Source: Geothrix sp. 21YS21S-2
GTDB taxonomy: Bacteria > Acidobacteriota > Holophagae > Holophagales > Holophagaceae
Reading direction: 5' to 3'
DNA length: 64,000 nucleotides
Assembly: GCF_030846775.1 (NCBI RefSeq)
Contig: NZ_CP132910.1
Location: forward strand, 406,001 to 470,000
Positions 38,044-45,728 of the stretch are shown here, in pieces (positions within the stretch are counted from its first letter, which is position 1; every line of letters begins with the position of its first letter). The notes beneath the pieces are model-generated. The model was not told the origin of the DNA, did no database searches, and saw only the letters and a list, made by a program, of their open reading frames with translations. A program made the position numbers and the translations under genes.

Positions 38044-38510
38044 CGGCCACCTCCCTTGGCGGCGAGTTCGGCAGCCCGGTGGACGGCGGCGCGGATGCGC
38101 TGGTAGGTGCCACAGCGGCAAAGGTTGCCAGCCAAACATCGATCGATGTCCTCGTCCGTGGGGTCGGCCTTTTCCCGCAGGAGCACCGCGGCGGCCATGA
38201 TCTGGCCGGACTGGCAGTAGCCGCACTGGGGCACGTCCGCCTCGAGCCAGGCCAGCTGAAGGGGATGGCGGTTGTCCGGGGAAAGGCCCTCGATGGTCAC
38301 CACCTGTTTGCCCACCGCCCGGGACACCGGAGTCACGCAGGAGCGGACGGCCTCCCCGTCCAGGTGCACCGTGCAGGCGCCGCACTGGGCCATGCCGCAC
38401 CCCAGCTTGGTGCCCGTGAGCCCCAGCCTGTCCCGGAGCACCCAGAGCAGCGGCATGTCCGGCCGGGCATCCACGGTCCGGGCCTTCCCGTTCACGGTCA
38501 GCTTCAGCAT
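38040..38510 (-). CDS. [2Fe-2S] subunit of molybdenum hydroxylase, IorA-like
   Basis: 156 residues from ATG 38510 with GGAGGTGAAGCG as ribosome site. Plant-type [2Fe-2S] motif [18 protein letters not shown] and the second cluster CGYCQSGQ and CRCGTYQRI. Shuttles electrons from the molybdenum centre to the cytochrome. A second gene of this type begins at 63705. Confidence 0.94.
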   Translation of the reverse strand: MLKLTVNGKARTVDARPDMPLLWVLRDRLGLTGTKLGCGMAQCGACTVHLDGEAVRSCVTPVSRAVGKQVVTIEGLSPDNRHPLQLAWLEADVPQCGYCQSGQIMAAAVLLREKADPTDEDIDRCLAGNLCRCGTYQRIRAAVHRAAELAAKGGGR

Positions 38511-38908
38511 CGCTTCACCTCCGTACGTCCTGGAACCTCCCTTGGATGCCCAGCAGGCCGATCGGTGACGGATCCCCATCCCGGGATTTGAGGGGTGGTT
38601 CATATCAGTCGTATTTTCAAGAAATGGAAATCCGTCCTGAAACCCGGCCGGCTCCGCCCCGCCGGGTCCAACCTCGAAGAGGCTGCCGGGCGCCATGCCA
38701 GGCGAGGCGGAGCGGTCGCCCGCGCCCGGAGCGATCCTGGGGCTGACGGCTCTCCAGGTCTGGAGGGGGACCTGACCTTCCTTCAAGGGCCGGGCGACCC
38801 GGTACGGGCTGGAGCCGACCCCCTGACGGGAAGGCCTTCGTGCTGACCTTCAACCGCAAGCCCCTTTTCAAGGAGCGTGGAGGTCAGCGATGGAACGGCC
38901 CGAAAGGA
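38511..38908. other. Intergenic stretch with no supportable gene
   Basis: About 400 bases between iorA-like and the membrane-protein gene. Only short frames of biased composition. Likely holds the promoter of the iorAB-cytochrome operon close to 38520-38560. Confidence 0.4.
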
Positions 38909-39541
38909 CTAGGCATTGTCATGCGCGCCTCCCGGCCCCGGGGTTGGGGTTCCCGAGGATGCGCGCATCGAGGCCAGCATCGCCAGGGCGGCGTTGAGGA
39001 GGAAAACGTAGGCCACGAACGCCGCACTCTGGAAGTTGAAGGTCTGAACCGAAAGAAGGCTGATTCCGAACCCGGTGGCGCTGATCGCGTAGGCCACCCA
39101 GCTTTCGGAGCGGGGGTGGCGACGGGCCTTGAGGAGGGTCGGGACGCTCGCCAGCATATCGGCCAGCAGGGAGAAGAGCAGGGCCAGGTTCGGATTGCGG
39201 GTGATGCCCCAGAGGAGGATGCCGAGGATGGCCGCCGCCATCAGGCCGTAGTCCCGCGGTTCGGTCTTCCAGTAGGCATTCCTGTTGAAGAAGGATGCTG
39301 CGACGACCAGCAGCGGCGTCAGGCCGGCGGCAAAGGACGCCCACGAAACGCCCGGAACCCCCTGCACCCTCTGCGCCACGAAGATGACCATCGGGAAGAT
39401 TCCCCAAAGCAGCCAGGTGATGCGGTTGGGCTGGGCCCGGCCGGCCATGGTTTCAAACACGTAATAGAATCCGCCGAGCGAGCCAATGACCGCACCGATT
39501 ATTGCGAAGGTATCGGGAAGCATGGCTCGACTATAGCTCAT
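38909..39541 (-). CDS. Multi-pass membrane protein (7 segments, PQ-loop-like)
   Basis: 210 residues from ATG 39541 (or 39523). About seven hydrophobic helices: FAIIGAVIGSLGGFYYVFET, NRITWLLWGIFPMVIFVA, WASFAAGLTPLLVVAASFF and others. The repeated short helix pattern with conserved PNR.TW...W resembles PQ-loop/SWEET-like carriers, but family membership is unsure. Same strand as the macro-domain gene and the cassette array. Confidence 0.7.
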   Translation of the reverse strand: MSYSRAMLPDTFAIIGAVIGSLGGFYYVFETMAGRAQPNRITWLLWGIFPMVIFVAQRVQGVPGVSWASFAAGLTPLLVVAASFFNRNAYWKTEPRDYGLMAAAILGILLWGITRNPNLALLFSLLADMLASVPTLLKARRHPRSESWVAYAISATGFGISLLSVQTFNFQSAAFVAYVFLLNAALAMLASMRASSGTPTPGPGGAHDNA

Positions 39542-39646
39542 TTCAAAGCGGTCGCTCCCGGCCCCCTGCCCGCGGCGGAACGCGGCCCGTGGCCGCCCCC
39601 ATGGGTGATGGAGGCCGAGGACGGGTGGGGACCGATCGATGTGGGA

Positions 39647-40165
39647 CTAGGTGGGAAGGCCCCTGAGAACGCCTTCGTAGACCTCCAGGTCGGACGGGCT
39701 GAAGCAGCAGAAGACGACTTCGACGATGGAGCTGGGTCTGGCGAGGAAGGCGCGCGTGGTCGACACGGCAATCCGGCAGGCGCTTTCGATGGGGTAGCCG
39801 AAGATGCCCGTGCTGATGCTCGGGAAGGCGATGGAGTGGATGGAATGCTCCGAGGCCAGCTCCAGGCACCGGAGATAGCATGACGAGAGCACGTCCGCTT
39901 CCTGCCAGGCCCCGCCCCGCCAGACGGGGCCCACCGTATGGATCACGTGTCGAGCCGGGAGCCGGTACCCCTTGGTCATCTTCGCTTCGCCCGGCCTGCA
40001 GCCCCCCAGCAACCGGCATTCATGAACCAGGTCGGGCCCAGCCGCACGGTGGATGGCTCCGTCGACCCCACCTCCGCCAAGCAGGGACGAATTGGCGGCG
40101 TTGACGATGGCGTCCACATCCAGGTGGGTGATGTCGCCGAGCTGGGCGCGAATCGTCGAGTTCAT
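39647..40165 (-). CDS. Macro-domain ADP-ribosyl hydrolase, YmdB-like
   Basis: 172 residues, full length. [36 protein letters not shown], and [12 protein letters not shown] are the three macro-domain loops with the catalytic Asn/Asp. Removes O-acetyl groups from O-acetyl-ADP-ribose or ADP-ribose from proteins/nucleic acids. A decayed attC-like site lies directly upstream (40173-40260), so this may be the last cassette of the array. Confidence 0.93.
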   Translation of the reverse strand: MNSTIRAQLGDITHLDVDAIVNAANSSLLGGGGVDGAIHRAAGPDLVHECRLLGGCRPGEAKMTKGYRLPARHVIHTVGPVWRGGAWQEADVLSSCYLRCLELASEHSIHSIAFPSISTGIFGYPIESACRIAVSTTRAFLARPSSIVEVVFCCFSPSDLEVYEGVLRGLPT

Positions 40166-40172
40166 CGGGTGG

Positions 40173-40260
40173 TCCTGGCGCCGTGAAGGGGGAGGAGGGG
40201 AATCGCAAAGACGATACCACCACGGGGAGAAGTGCAGGTTGGGGACCGGCTTCTCCAGGT
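40173..40260 (-). repeat. attC-like site, family A, decayed
   Basis: Retains CCTGGCGCCG, the internal AAAGACGATACCACC and GTGCAGGTTGGGG of family A. Both outer boxes are lost. Confidence 0.5.
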
Positions 40261-40303
40261 TGATGGAAAAGGGCCGTTGAACGGATTTCCAAACGGCAGT
40301 TGT

Positions 40304-40356
40304 CTACCGGGGCCTTCAGGGGCGCCGCATCAGGACGCGGAGCACCGCTGGGCCCA
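40304..40356. repeat. Copy of cassette-end module (partial)
   Basis: CTACCGGGGCCTTCAGGGGC and on to CGCTGGGCCC match the outer end of longer copies at 43701, 51090 and 55676. It lies between the VOC gene stop and the next attC-like site, as the others lie between a gene and attC. Confidence 0.55.
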
Positions 40357-40412
40357 TGGGATCCTCGTGCCCGAAGCCAGCCGGACCCGCCGCGGCTGAA
40401 ACCAAAGCACCC

Positions 40413-40813
40413 CTAGGACTCAGGATTGGAAACCATGTGGAGCACCCCCCACCCATGACCATCCAGGTCGACGAAGCTGTGGGTGTACATGAACCCGAAA
40501 TCCTCGGGTTTATCGTAGGTTGAACCACCCGCGGCAAGGGCCTTGGCAACCAGTTCATCCACCTGCTCGCGGCTCTCACAGCTGAGGGAAATCAGGACCT
40601 CGGCGGCCTGACTTGTGTCGCAGACGGCCTTGGGCGTGAACTCACGAAACTTCGCGTGGGTTCCCAGCATCACGGAAATGGTTTCATTGATGATGATGCA
40701 CGCAGCCGTCTCGTCGCTGAACTGCGGGTTGTGAGCAAATCCAAGCGCCTTGAAGAAGGCGACCGACCTCTCGAGGTCGGCGACGGGAAGGTCAGGAAAA
40801 CCTGGTTGATCAT
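40413..40813 (-). pseudogene. VOC-family (glyoxalase-like) protein with 5' frameshift
   Basis: ATG 40813 reads MINQVFLTFP and then goes out of frame; the next frame continues VADLERSVAFFKALGF through FMYTHSFVDLDGHGWGVLHM to the normal end, so one base (a C in the TTCCC run at about 40785) seems missing. Otherwise it is a complete 133-residue glyoxalase/bleomycin-resistance-like domain of the DUF1428/PhnB-like type. There is no good alternative start in the second frame. Cassette orientation. Confidence 0.8.
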
Positions 40814-40860
40814 GCCGTCCTCCTTTGGCCTGGCAGGTTTTTCGATGGGGTTGCGATCTG

Positions 40861-40920
40861 GCGCCGAAGCCGGGTCGGCCCCGATCGGGGGATAGGGGAA
40901 AGACGATACCACCAAGGGGA
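40861..40920 (-). repeat. attC-like site, family A, partial
   Basis: Left arm GCCGAAGCCGGGTCGGCCCC and AAAGACGATACCACCAAGGGG of family A, directly after the VOC gene's ATG side; the right arm and both outer boxes are not found. Confidence 0.5.
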
Positions 40921-40983
40921 GCGGTGTCTTGGCACCGAAGAAGAATTCGTGCTCGCCGTATTCGGCGCCGACGCAAAGGGCCA

Positions 40984-41080
40984 CCTGGCGCCACAAACGG
41001 GGGAGAAGGAGGATCGGATAGACGATACAGCCAAGGGGGGAAGTGCAGGTTGGGGTCAGACCTCGAACGCGGGGTTGGGA
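40984..41080 (-). repeat. attC-like site, family A
   Basis: Right half complete (GTGCAGGTTGGGGTCAGACC, ending GTTGGGA) followed by the family A tail (GCGCGTGAATATCACCTCG). The left box is lost but the left inner part CACCTGGCGCC remains. Confidence 0.65.
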
Positions 41081-41094
41081 CCGGCGCGTGAATA

Positions 41095-41556
41095 TCACCT
41101 CGTTGGGACGGCGCGGTGGGACGGCCCTTTGGACCGCATCGACTCCGGCATTGGCCCTTTGGGAGGGATGATCTTGGCGAGAAGGATGCCGTAAAAGCTG
41201 AACTCGAGAAGGCCGCCGGCAAACCAGCAGGCAGCAACCTTGGCGGGGATGGGGTAAAGGAGGAATTGATTGAGATCGACCAGTAGACCCGCCAGGAGCC
41301 CGAAGGACAAGCCGTAGGTCAGGCCCTCCCTCAGGGTTGGACGCCTGGAAAAGCGCAGATAACCGAGCAGGAAGAGCGTGACAATGCCAGCCGTCAGAAG
41401 GAGGGAGGTCGGAATCACCCATGGCTGGTTGGGGCGGCGAAGGTGCAGCACCAAGGCATTGACCTTGGCCAGAAGGACAAGGTGAAGAAGGGCATTCCAC
41501 GCCAATGCGACCCCGAACAGAATCAAACCGGCGAGTGCAATGCGCTTTCGCTCCAT
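41095..41556 (-). CDS. Cassette gene: multi-pass membrane protein
   Basis: 153 residues. Four hydrophobic helices (IALAGLILFGVALAWNALLH, PTSLLLTAGIVTLFLLGYL, LTYGLSFGLLAGLLVDLNQF, AACWFAGGLLEFSFYGILLA). The last ~15 codons run through the conserved tail and stop just before the attC box, a mark of a cassette. Not recognised; resembles small DUF-type inner-membrane proteins. Confidence 0.7.
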   Translation of the reverse strand: MERKRIALAGLILFGVALAWNALLHLVLLAKVNALVLHLRRPNQPWVIPTSLLLTAGIVTLFLLGYLRFSRRPTLREGLTYGLSFGLLAGLLVDLNQFLLYPIPAKVAACWFAGGLLEFSFYGILLAKIIPPKGPMPESMRSKGPSHRAVPTR

Positions 41557-41578
41557 TTCGGCACCTCATGCTGGGTGA

Positions 41579-41694
41579 TACCTGGAGCCGAGGTCGAGTC
41601 GGTCCCAACCTGGCGGCGCGAAGGGGGAGAAGGGAGATCGGAAAGACGATACCACCAAGGGAGAAGCGCAGGCCGGGGTTCGACCTCTCAGGAC
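41579..41694 (-). repeat. attC-like site, family A, eroded boxes
   Basis: Inner arms GTCGAGTCGGTCCCAACC and GCGCAGGCCGGGGTTCGACC, with AAAGACGATACCACCAAGGG between. Outer heptamers no longer match. Confidence 0.6.
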
Positions 41695-41760
41695 CGGCCC
41701 GCGAACCTGCCGTCGGTGGGATGAGCGGATGGAACGCGCGTGTTGAGACCTGATCCCGGG

Positions 41761-42078
41761 TCACAGGATCAAGTGGAGCTTGTAGACGATAACGGCCCAC
41801 GGTGCAATATTTGCAAATAAGGCGAGCGCGATTGTCCATGCCATGGCCCTTGTTGGCGCCCTTCGGTAAGCAAAACGACCGAGGAGGCCGGCCACGACCA
41901 GGAGAGCCAATGTGCTTGGAACGGCGAATTCCCATTGAGCAGAATCGATACCGCCAAACCCAAGGGCAGCGTAGGCAACGTGGCCACTGGTGGCAAGGGC
42001 GAGGGATGCCAATGTAACGGCAACAAACGCCAGGATCCAATTGCGGGCGGATGGGTTGGTTGGCTGATTGACCTTCAT
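41761..42078 (-). CDS. Cassette gene: small membrane protein
   Basis: 105 residues, three predicted helices (WILAFVAVTLASLALATSGH, FAVPSTLALLVVAGLLGRFA, MAWTIALALFANIAPWAVIV). Start at 42078 lies 16 bases from the attC box, as in the other cassettes. Not recognised. Confidence 0.65.
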   Translation of the reverse strand: MKVNQPTNPSARNWILAFVAVTLASLALATSGHVAYAALGFGGIDSAQWEFAVPSTLALLVVAGLLGRFAYRRAPTRAMAWTIALALFANIAPWAVIVYKLHLIL

Positions 42079-42093
42079 GAGACCACCCGGAAA

Positions 42094-42218
42094 TCCTGAC
42101 GCCGAAGTTGCGTCGGCCCCAACCTGGGGGCGCGAATGGGGGAAAAGGAGGATGGGATGGATCCTGCCTCAAAGGGCGGAGGTCAGGTTGGGGTCCGACC
42201 TCGGACGCCGGACTGGGA
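42094..42218 (-). repeat. attC-like site, family A
   Basis: TCCTGAC ... ACTGGGA as outer boxes (both one or two bases off), with good inner arms GCGTCGGCCCCAACC and GTTGGGGTCCGACCTCG. Confidence 0.75.
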
Positions 42219-42280
42219 CCGGCGGGCCAATCAGACCTCGTTGGGATGGCTCAGTATTTCCATGCGGGCCAACCCTGCCA

Positions 42281-42577
42281 TCAGCCTTGCTTGGAGAAGA
42301 GCCTCGAATAGCCGGAATATGGCGCCAGGGGAACCAGTTCAAAACGGATGAGGCTGTTTGAGACAAGTGGAAGTGAAGCCAGAATTGATTCGGCTTCCGG
42401 GAGGCTCTCGCATTCCAGGACCAGCACCGCCGAATGCAGGTCAGGGCGGAAATAGATTTCACGGATGAGGTCCGCTTGCTGGAGCTCCCAGACCCTTTGG
42501 GCCTCTGCTTCAAGATACGGCGCAAAATCCTTGGCGGACAATCCGGGAAGTTCATTCTCAAGCGCGAGGATCTTCAT
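42281..42577 (-). CDS. Cassette gene: muconolactone-isomerase/YciI-like small protein
   Basis: 98 residues, soluble. MKILALENELPG at the start and LIREIYFRPDLHSAVLVLEC in the middle resemble dimeric alpha+beta barrel proteins (muconolactone isomerase-like, DUF3303 type). No catalytic residue assigned. Confidence 0.6.
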   Translation of the reverse strand: MKILALENELPGLSAKDFAPYLEAEAQRVWELQQADLIREIYFRPDLHSAVLVLECESLPEAESILASLPLVSNSLIRFELVPLAPYSGYSRLFSKQG

Positions 42578-42604
42578 CGCCTCTCCAGGAAGGTCGTGTT
42601 CCGT

Positions 42605-42850
42605 TCAGGTCAAACCGGGTTTGGGACATTTGCGGATTAGGACGGAAGAGAAATACTGTTCTTGAAAATAGGTCATTTCTCGAATTTGTGAATCAGATAA
42701 ATCGATGCCCTCTGGGACGACTTCGACTTTGTCATCGTCTTCCTCGAGCCGGTGGACAATGGCAATGCAACGTCCATGGAAGGTTTGAATGGGTTCAAGC
42801 ACGGCGAGAACATCGGCATCGAGTTCTTCGCCATCCCCGGAGATCACGCC
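42605..42850 (-). pseudogene. Inorganic pyrophosphatase-like gene, C-terminal fragment
   Basis: Reads GDGEELDADVLAVLEPIQTF, GRCIAIVHRLEEDDDKVEVV, PEGIDLSDSQIREMTYFQ, the second half of a family-I (Ppa-type) pyrophosphatase-like protein. The N-terminal half is gone and the frame runs straight into half an attC site at 42851, so the cassette has suffered a deletion that fused the attC half to the gene. Confidence 0.75.
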
Positions 42851-42890
42851 AGGCAGGTATTGGGGTGCGACCTCGAACGCCGGGGTAGGA
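42851..42890 (-). repeat. Half attC-like site, family A
   Basis: Only the right half (TTGGGGTGCGACCTCGAACG, ending GGTAGGA) plus the tail ATTGGCGCGCG; the left half is missing together with the 5' end of the pyrophosphatase gene. Confidence 0.65.
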
Positions 42891-43009
42891 TTGGCGCGCG
42901 AAAAGTCGAATCTTGGTGAAACCAATACGCTATCCACTGCATTTTGTTGGCAAGCAGTGGAAGCGTCACCCCGTTCACCCTTCCAACCTACTGGATTAGG
43001 AGAAGATCT

Positions 43010-43450
43010 ATGTTGACTAGGCTGGTCCTTGTCGTTCCCTGTCTTGTGTCCGCTTCGGCATCCTGTCAAGAACTGCACCCTCTGCAGGGGGTTTGGCAGG
43101 TAACTGGTATTGAGGGCGATTGCAATTGTGTGGATGCAGCGCCCGGGGGAACTAATACCTATATTTGGCATATGCATCCTGACAATGACGGATCGGTAAC
43201 TATTACTGTGCAAGGAAACACCGCCTTTCCAAGGCTTCTGGGGCATTGGGATTCTGAGACAAAAACCTTGATCATCGATGGTTATGCCACGGATGGCATG
43301 GATGCCTGTTGGTTCAAACTGACATTGGAGAATAATGGAATATTGAAAGGAACGAGGCGGTATCTAAGCGGTGGTGGATCTCGAGATCATCGGCCATGCT
43401 TTATAGATTTCACCATTACAGCAAAGAAAACTTCAACGTATCTAGGCTAG
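43010..43450 (+). CDS. Secreted small protein on plus strand inside the array
   Basis: 146 residues from ATG 43010 (signal peptide LTRLVLVVPCLVSASAS); beta-rich body with GVWQVTGIEGDCNCVDAAPG and YATDGMDACWFKLTLENNGI. Four or more Cys could form disulfides. It has lower GC than the chromosome-type genes and runs against the cassette direction. ATTAGGAGAAGATCT upstream is a plausible ribosome site. Not recognised. Confidence 0.65.
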   Translation: MLTRLVLVVPCLVSASASCQELHPLQGVWQVTGIEGDCNCVDAAPGGTNTYIWHMHPDNDGSVTITVQGNTAFPRLLGHWDSETKTLIIDGYATDGMDACWFKLTLENNGILKGTRRYLSGGGSRDHRPCFIDFTITAKKTSTYLG

Positions 43451-43544
43451 GTCGTGTCCCGCGCAGTTGCCTACCGAGCCCTACCCTGGAGTCGGCGCAC
43501 GGCGCGGGCCGCCGTTGTTGCAGCAAGGAGCCGCGCGCCCCATG

Positions 43545-43667
43545 CCCCAACCCCGAAGTTGATCTGGCCTGGGCCTTGCGCCGCGAACGGGGGAGAAGGG
43601 CATCCGGAAAGACGATACCACCGGGAGAACCGCAGGTTGGGGTCCGATCCCGAACGCTGGGTTTGGA
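43545..43667 (-). repeat. attC-like site, family A
   Basis: CCCCAAC ... GTTTGGA outer boxes, right arm GCAGGTTGGGGTCCGATCCC; left arm altered (GTTGATCTGGCCTGGGCC). Tail GCGCGTGGATATTACCTCG follows. Confidence 0.7.
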
Positions 43668-43700
43668 CCGGCGCGTGGATATTACCTCGTTGGGACGGCG

Positions 43701-43852
43701 CGGTGGGATGGGCCCCCAGTTGAAACGCTCGGAGGAGAAGCGCGCTGATTGCCCATCGGGCTGCGGCTTGCCCTGGTGATGTAGCTCTGGGTTTTTCGCC
43801 AGCTGATACCGGCGCGGAGAAGCCTGCCTACCGTGGCCTTCGGGGGAGCCCC
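43701..43852. repeat. Cassette-end module, copy 2
   Basis: About 150 bases nearly the same as 51090-51262 and 55676-55858 (for example TGCGGCTTGCCCTGGTGATG and GCCTACCGTGG). No credible coding content. It lies just beyond the family A tail. Confidence 0.75.
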
Positions 43853-43953
43853 AACTTGGCGACGGGAACGTGGGAGAAGGGAAGATTGAGCAAGAAAACG
43901 ATTTGAAGGCATCCAAAAGGCGGGGCCCCGGTTGAACGCAAGGATAGGGGGAC
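43846..43953 (-). repeat. attC-like remnant, family A, strongly decayed
   Basis: CCCCAACTTGGCGACGGGAA with GAGAAGGGAAGATTG matches the left half of family A; the right half is only traceable as GTTGAACGCAAGGATAGG. Confidence 0.4.
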
Positions 43954-44122
43954 GAGCGCTTTTTTTACTGTTAAACTCGCGGCGCAACACACTTTGGCTG
44001 GTCAAGGCGAAAGAGCGTGATAGACCCCATATTACGGAGCAAGGAACCTTCTGCGTCGTCCGGATATTTGATGGGACGGGGACGCATTCCCTGGGGCATC
44101 GGGGCCGCTTTGGGAAGAGGGG

Positions 44123-44347
44123 GTGGACATGGATCATTCTGTCCAAGGAATTGCCATATGTATCACGATCGTAGTTGTGGTGACCCTCCTCGTGATGGCG
44201 CTCGAACCGGTAAGGCATTGCCCGAAATGCCACTGCACACTGCCTAGATTCCGAATGCCCAGATCCATTCGACAACTCTTTTGGGGTGGCTGGCGTTGCC
44301 CCGAGTGGGCTTCAAAAGTATCCCGCACTGGCAGGCTCCTGCCATAG
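44123..44347 (+). CDS. Small membrane protein with damaged zinc ribbon
   Basis: 74 residues: one membrane helix (ICITIVVVVTLLVMALEPV) and then CPKCHCTLPRFRMPRSIRQL and WGGWRCPEW. The family form is CPxCGTPLPRxRxPxxxRQxLWGGWxCPxCG; here the last Cys is replaced (CPEW), so the metal site has three Cys plus another ligand or is lost. Plus strand, against the cassettes, about 70 bases upstream of the bacteriocin-like gene. Confidence 0.6.
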   Translation: MDMDHSVQGIAICITIVVVVTLLVMALEPVRHCPKCHCTLPRFRMPRSIRQLFWGGWRCPEWASKVSRTGRLLP

Positions 44348-44416
44348 ACGCATTGCATCCCTGTCCTTTAAAAATGGGCATCAAGGATGCCCTTCCATAC
44401 TGAATTGGAGAATCTG

Positions 44417-44767
44417 ATGAATGTTATTCAAAGGCCTGCAAACATCCTCTCCGAGGACTCTCTTGACCAGATATGCGGAGGAATGTACCCCTTCCGACCC
44501 CAGACGGGACCTGTATATGATTACTCCGTGAACCCGAAAGCGATGGGCGCACTCATGGGCGTGGGGGCCGTGACAGGAGGCCTTGGGTGGATGGCCGTGG
44601 GTGGGATTGGGGCTGTGCCCGGTGCAGTTGGGGGCGCGCTGCTCGGTGGCATAGGTTATACAACGGAGCGCATTCTCAATCCTACGCAGGTTCTCCCGGC
44701 TATGCCCCTTGCCGTTTGCCATAACGCGCCACCGATGGCCATGGCGCATTGCCACCGACCGCGCTGA
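44417..44767 (+). CDS. Probable double-glycine-leader bacteriocin/microcin precursor
   Basis: 116 residues from ATG 44417 (GGAGAATCTG upstream; an ATG at 44387 would add 10). The N-terminus IQRPANILSEDSLDQICGG is a typical GG leader (LSxxELxxIxGG), which would be cut after GG by a C39-peptidase ABC exporter. The mature part has a Gly/Ala-rich hydrophobic core (MGALMGVGAVTGGLGWMAVG, GAVGGALLGGIGY) like pore-forming class II bacteriocins, then a Cys/His tail. No exporter or immunity gene was recognised; the small membrane protein at 44123 is the only candidate for immunity. Confidence 0.65.
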   Translation: MNVIQRPANILSEDSLDQICGGMYPFRPQTGPVYDYSVNPKAMGALMGVGAVTGGLGWMAVGGIGAVPGAVGGALLGGIGYTTERILNPTQVLPAMPLAVCHNAPPMAMAHCHRPR

Positions 44768-44797
44768 AGCGACTTTTGTAATGTTCTAATGGTTGAA

Positions 44798-44839
44798 GGC
44801 CTGGACTAGCGTTCATCTGCTGATACGCCGGTCCAGGCC
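44798..44839. terminator. Stem-loop after the bacteriocin-like gene
   Basis: Perfect 9-bp stem GGCCTGGAC/GTCCAGGCC with a 24-base loop, 30 bases after the stop codon. No T-run follows, so it may be a transcript-end stabiliser rather than an intrinsic terminator. Confidence 0.45.
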
Positions 44840-44906
44840 TATGAACGGAAGAGAGGTCGAGTTCCACGGCTGGGGCTGACGACCAGTGGGTGCGGGTTTA
44901 GGAAAT

Positions 44907-45029
44907 GCCTAACGGCCCAGCTGACCGGACTCAAAGTGGCGGCGCGGTCGGCTGGGAAGGTGGAAGGGGCTCGAGAATTGACGGGTGGATGAAGGTACTT
45001 TGAGGTCCGGGGTCGAGCGCGGGATAGGC
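44907..45029 (-). repeat. attC-like site, family B
   Basis: GCCTAAC ... GATAGGC outer boxes; inner arms GCTGACCGGACTCAAAGTG and CTTTGAGGTCCGGGGTCGAG pair, with extra bases on the right arm as in family A, which sets the same (minus) orientation. Confidence 0.8.
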
Positions 45030-45074
45030 AGACGGACGATTGATGATGTTGCTGGATAACATAGCGCATCGGGT

Positions 45075-45362
45075 TTACACCTGGCCAGATGGGGTGGCAT
45101 GGAAATCAAGGAGCAGCTTGCAGCATGCGTTGCAGCGCCACCCTTCGATGTGGCTGCCGCGAATCATGTCGACTTCTGAATTGATGATGTCTCCACCGCC
45201 AAGTAATTCTTGGAAGAACCCTGGCTTTCCATCGAACCATTGAACCGGCCCCTGCGTGCTTAAAAGCCCCTTGGTCATTGGGCTATTGCAAAAGGGGCAG
45301 AGGGGGCTATCTGAGGGCATGGGACCAGTATAGGTATTCCGGCGTTGTCGGTGGACCATCAC
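45075..45362 (-). CDS. Cassette gene: zinc-ribbon protein (DUF6487-like)
   Basis: 95 residues (or shorter from ATG 45317). CPFCNSPMTKGLL near the start and WRCNACCKLLLDF near the end give two CxxC pairs that frame a small beta domain with GPVQWFDGKPGFFQEL between, as in small zinc-ribbon families. Start 41 bases from the attC box. Function unknown. Confidence 0.7.
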   Translation of the reverse strand: MMVHRQRRNTYTGPMPSDSPLCPFCNSPMTKGLLSTQGPVQWFDGKPGFFQELLGGGDIINSEVDMIRGSHIEGWRCNACCKLLLDFHATPSGQV

Positions 45363-45402
45363 CTAGGGTGCCGCGCTCACGTTGGTTTTGGAGCCTTGGG
45401 AT

Positions 45403-45527
45403 GCCTAACGCCGAAGGTGAGTCGGCCCCAATCTGACGGCGCGAACGGGGGAGAAGGGAGATTGGAAAGATGTTACCTCAAAGGGAGAATGTCAGGTTGG
45501 GGTCCGACCTCGAACGCTGAGTTGGGA
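45403..45527 (-). repeat. attC-like site, family A
   Basis: GCCTAAC ... GTTGGGA; inner arms GGTGAGTCGGCCCCAATC and GTTGGGGTCCGACCTCG; central AAAGATGTTACCTCAAAGGG variant; tail GCGCGTGAATATCCCCTCG. Confidence 0.85.
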
Positions 45528-45728
45528 CCGGCGCGTGAATATCCCCTCGTTGGGACGGCGCAGGTGGGACCTGTTCTCCGTTTGGGAACTAAGTGCCCGA
45601 CGACACTGAGTAGTCCCCACTGCGGACAATTACACTTCCCCATCGGCTTGCCCATTCCGGGATAGCCAAGGGGACTCAGATGTCGGCACGGTACCCCATG
45701 GCCACCTGGCCTTGGGGAAGGCGGTGCC

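Noticed and set aside
38511-38908. Short frames between iorA-like and membrane-protein genes
   Set aside because: All have biased Arg/Pro composition and no start signals.
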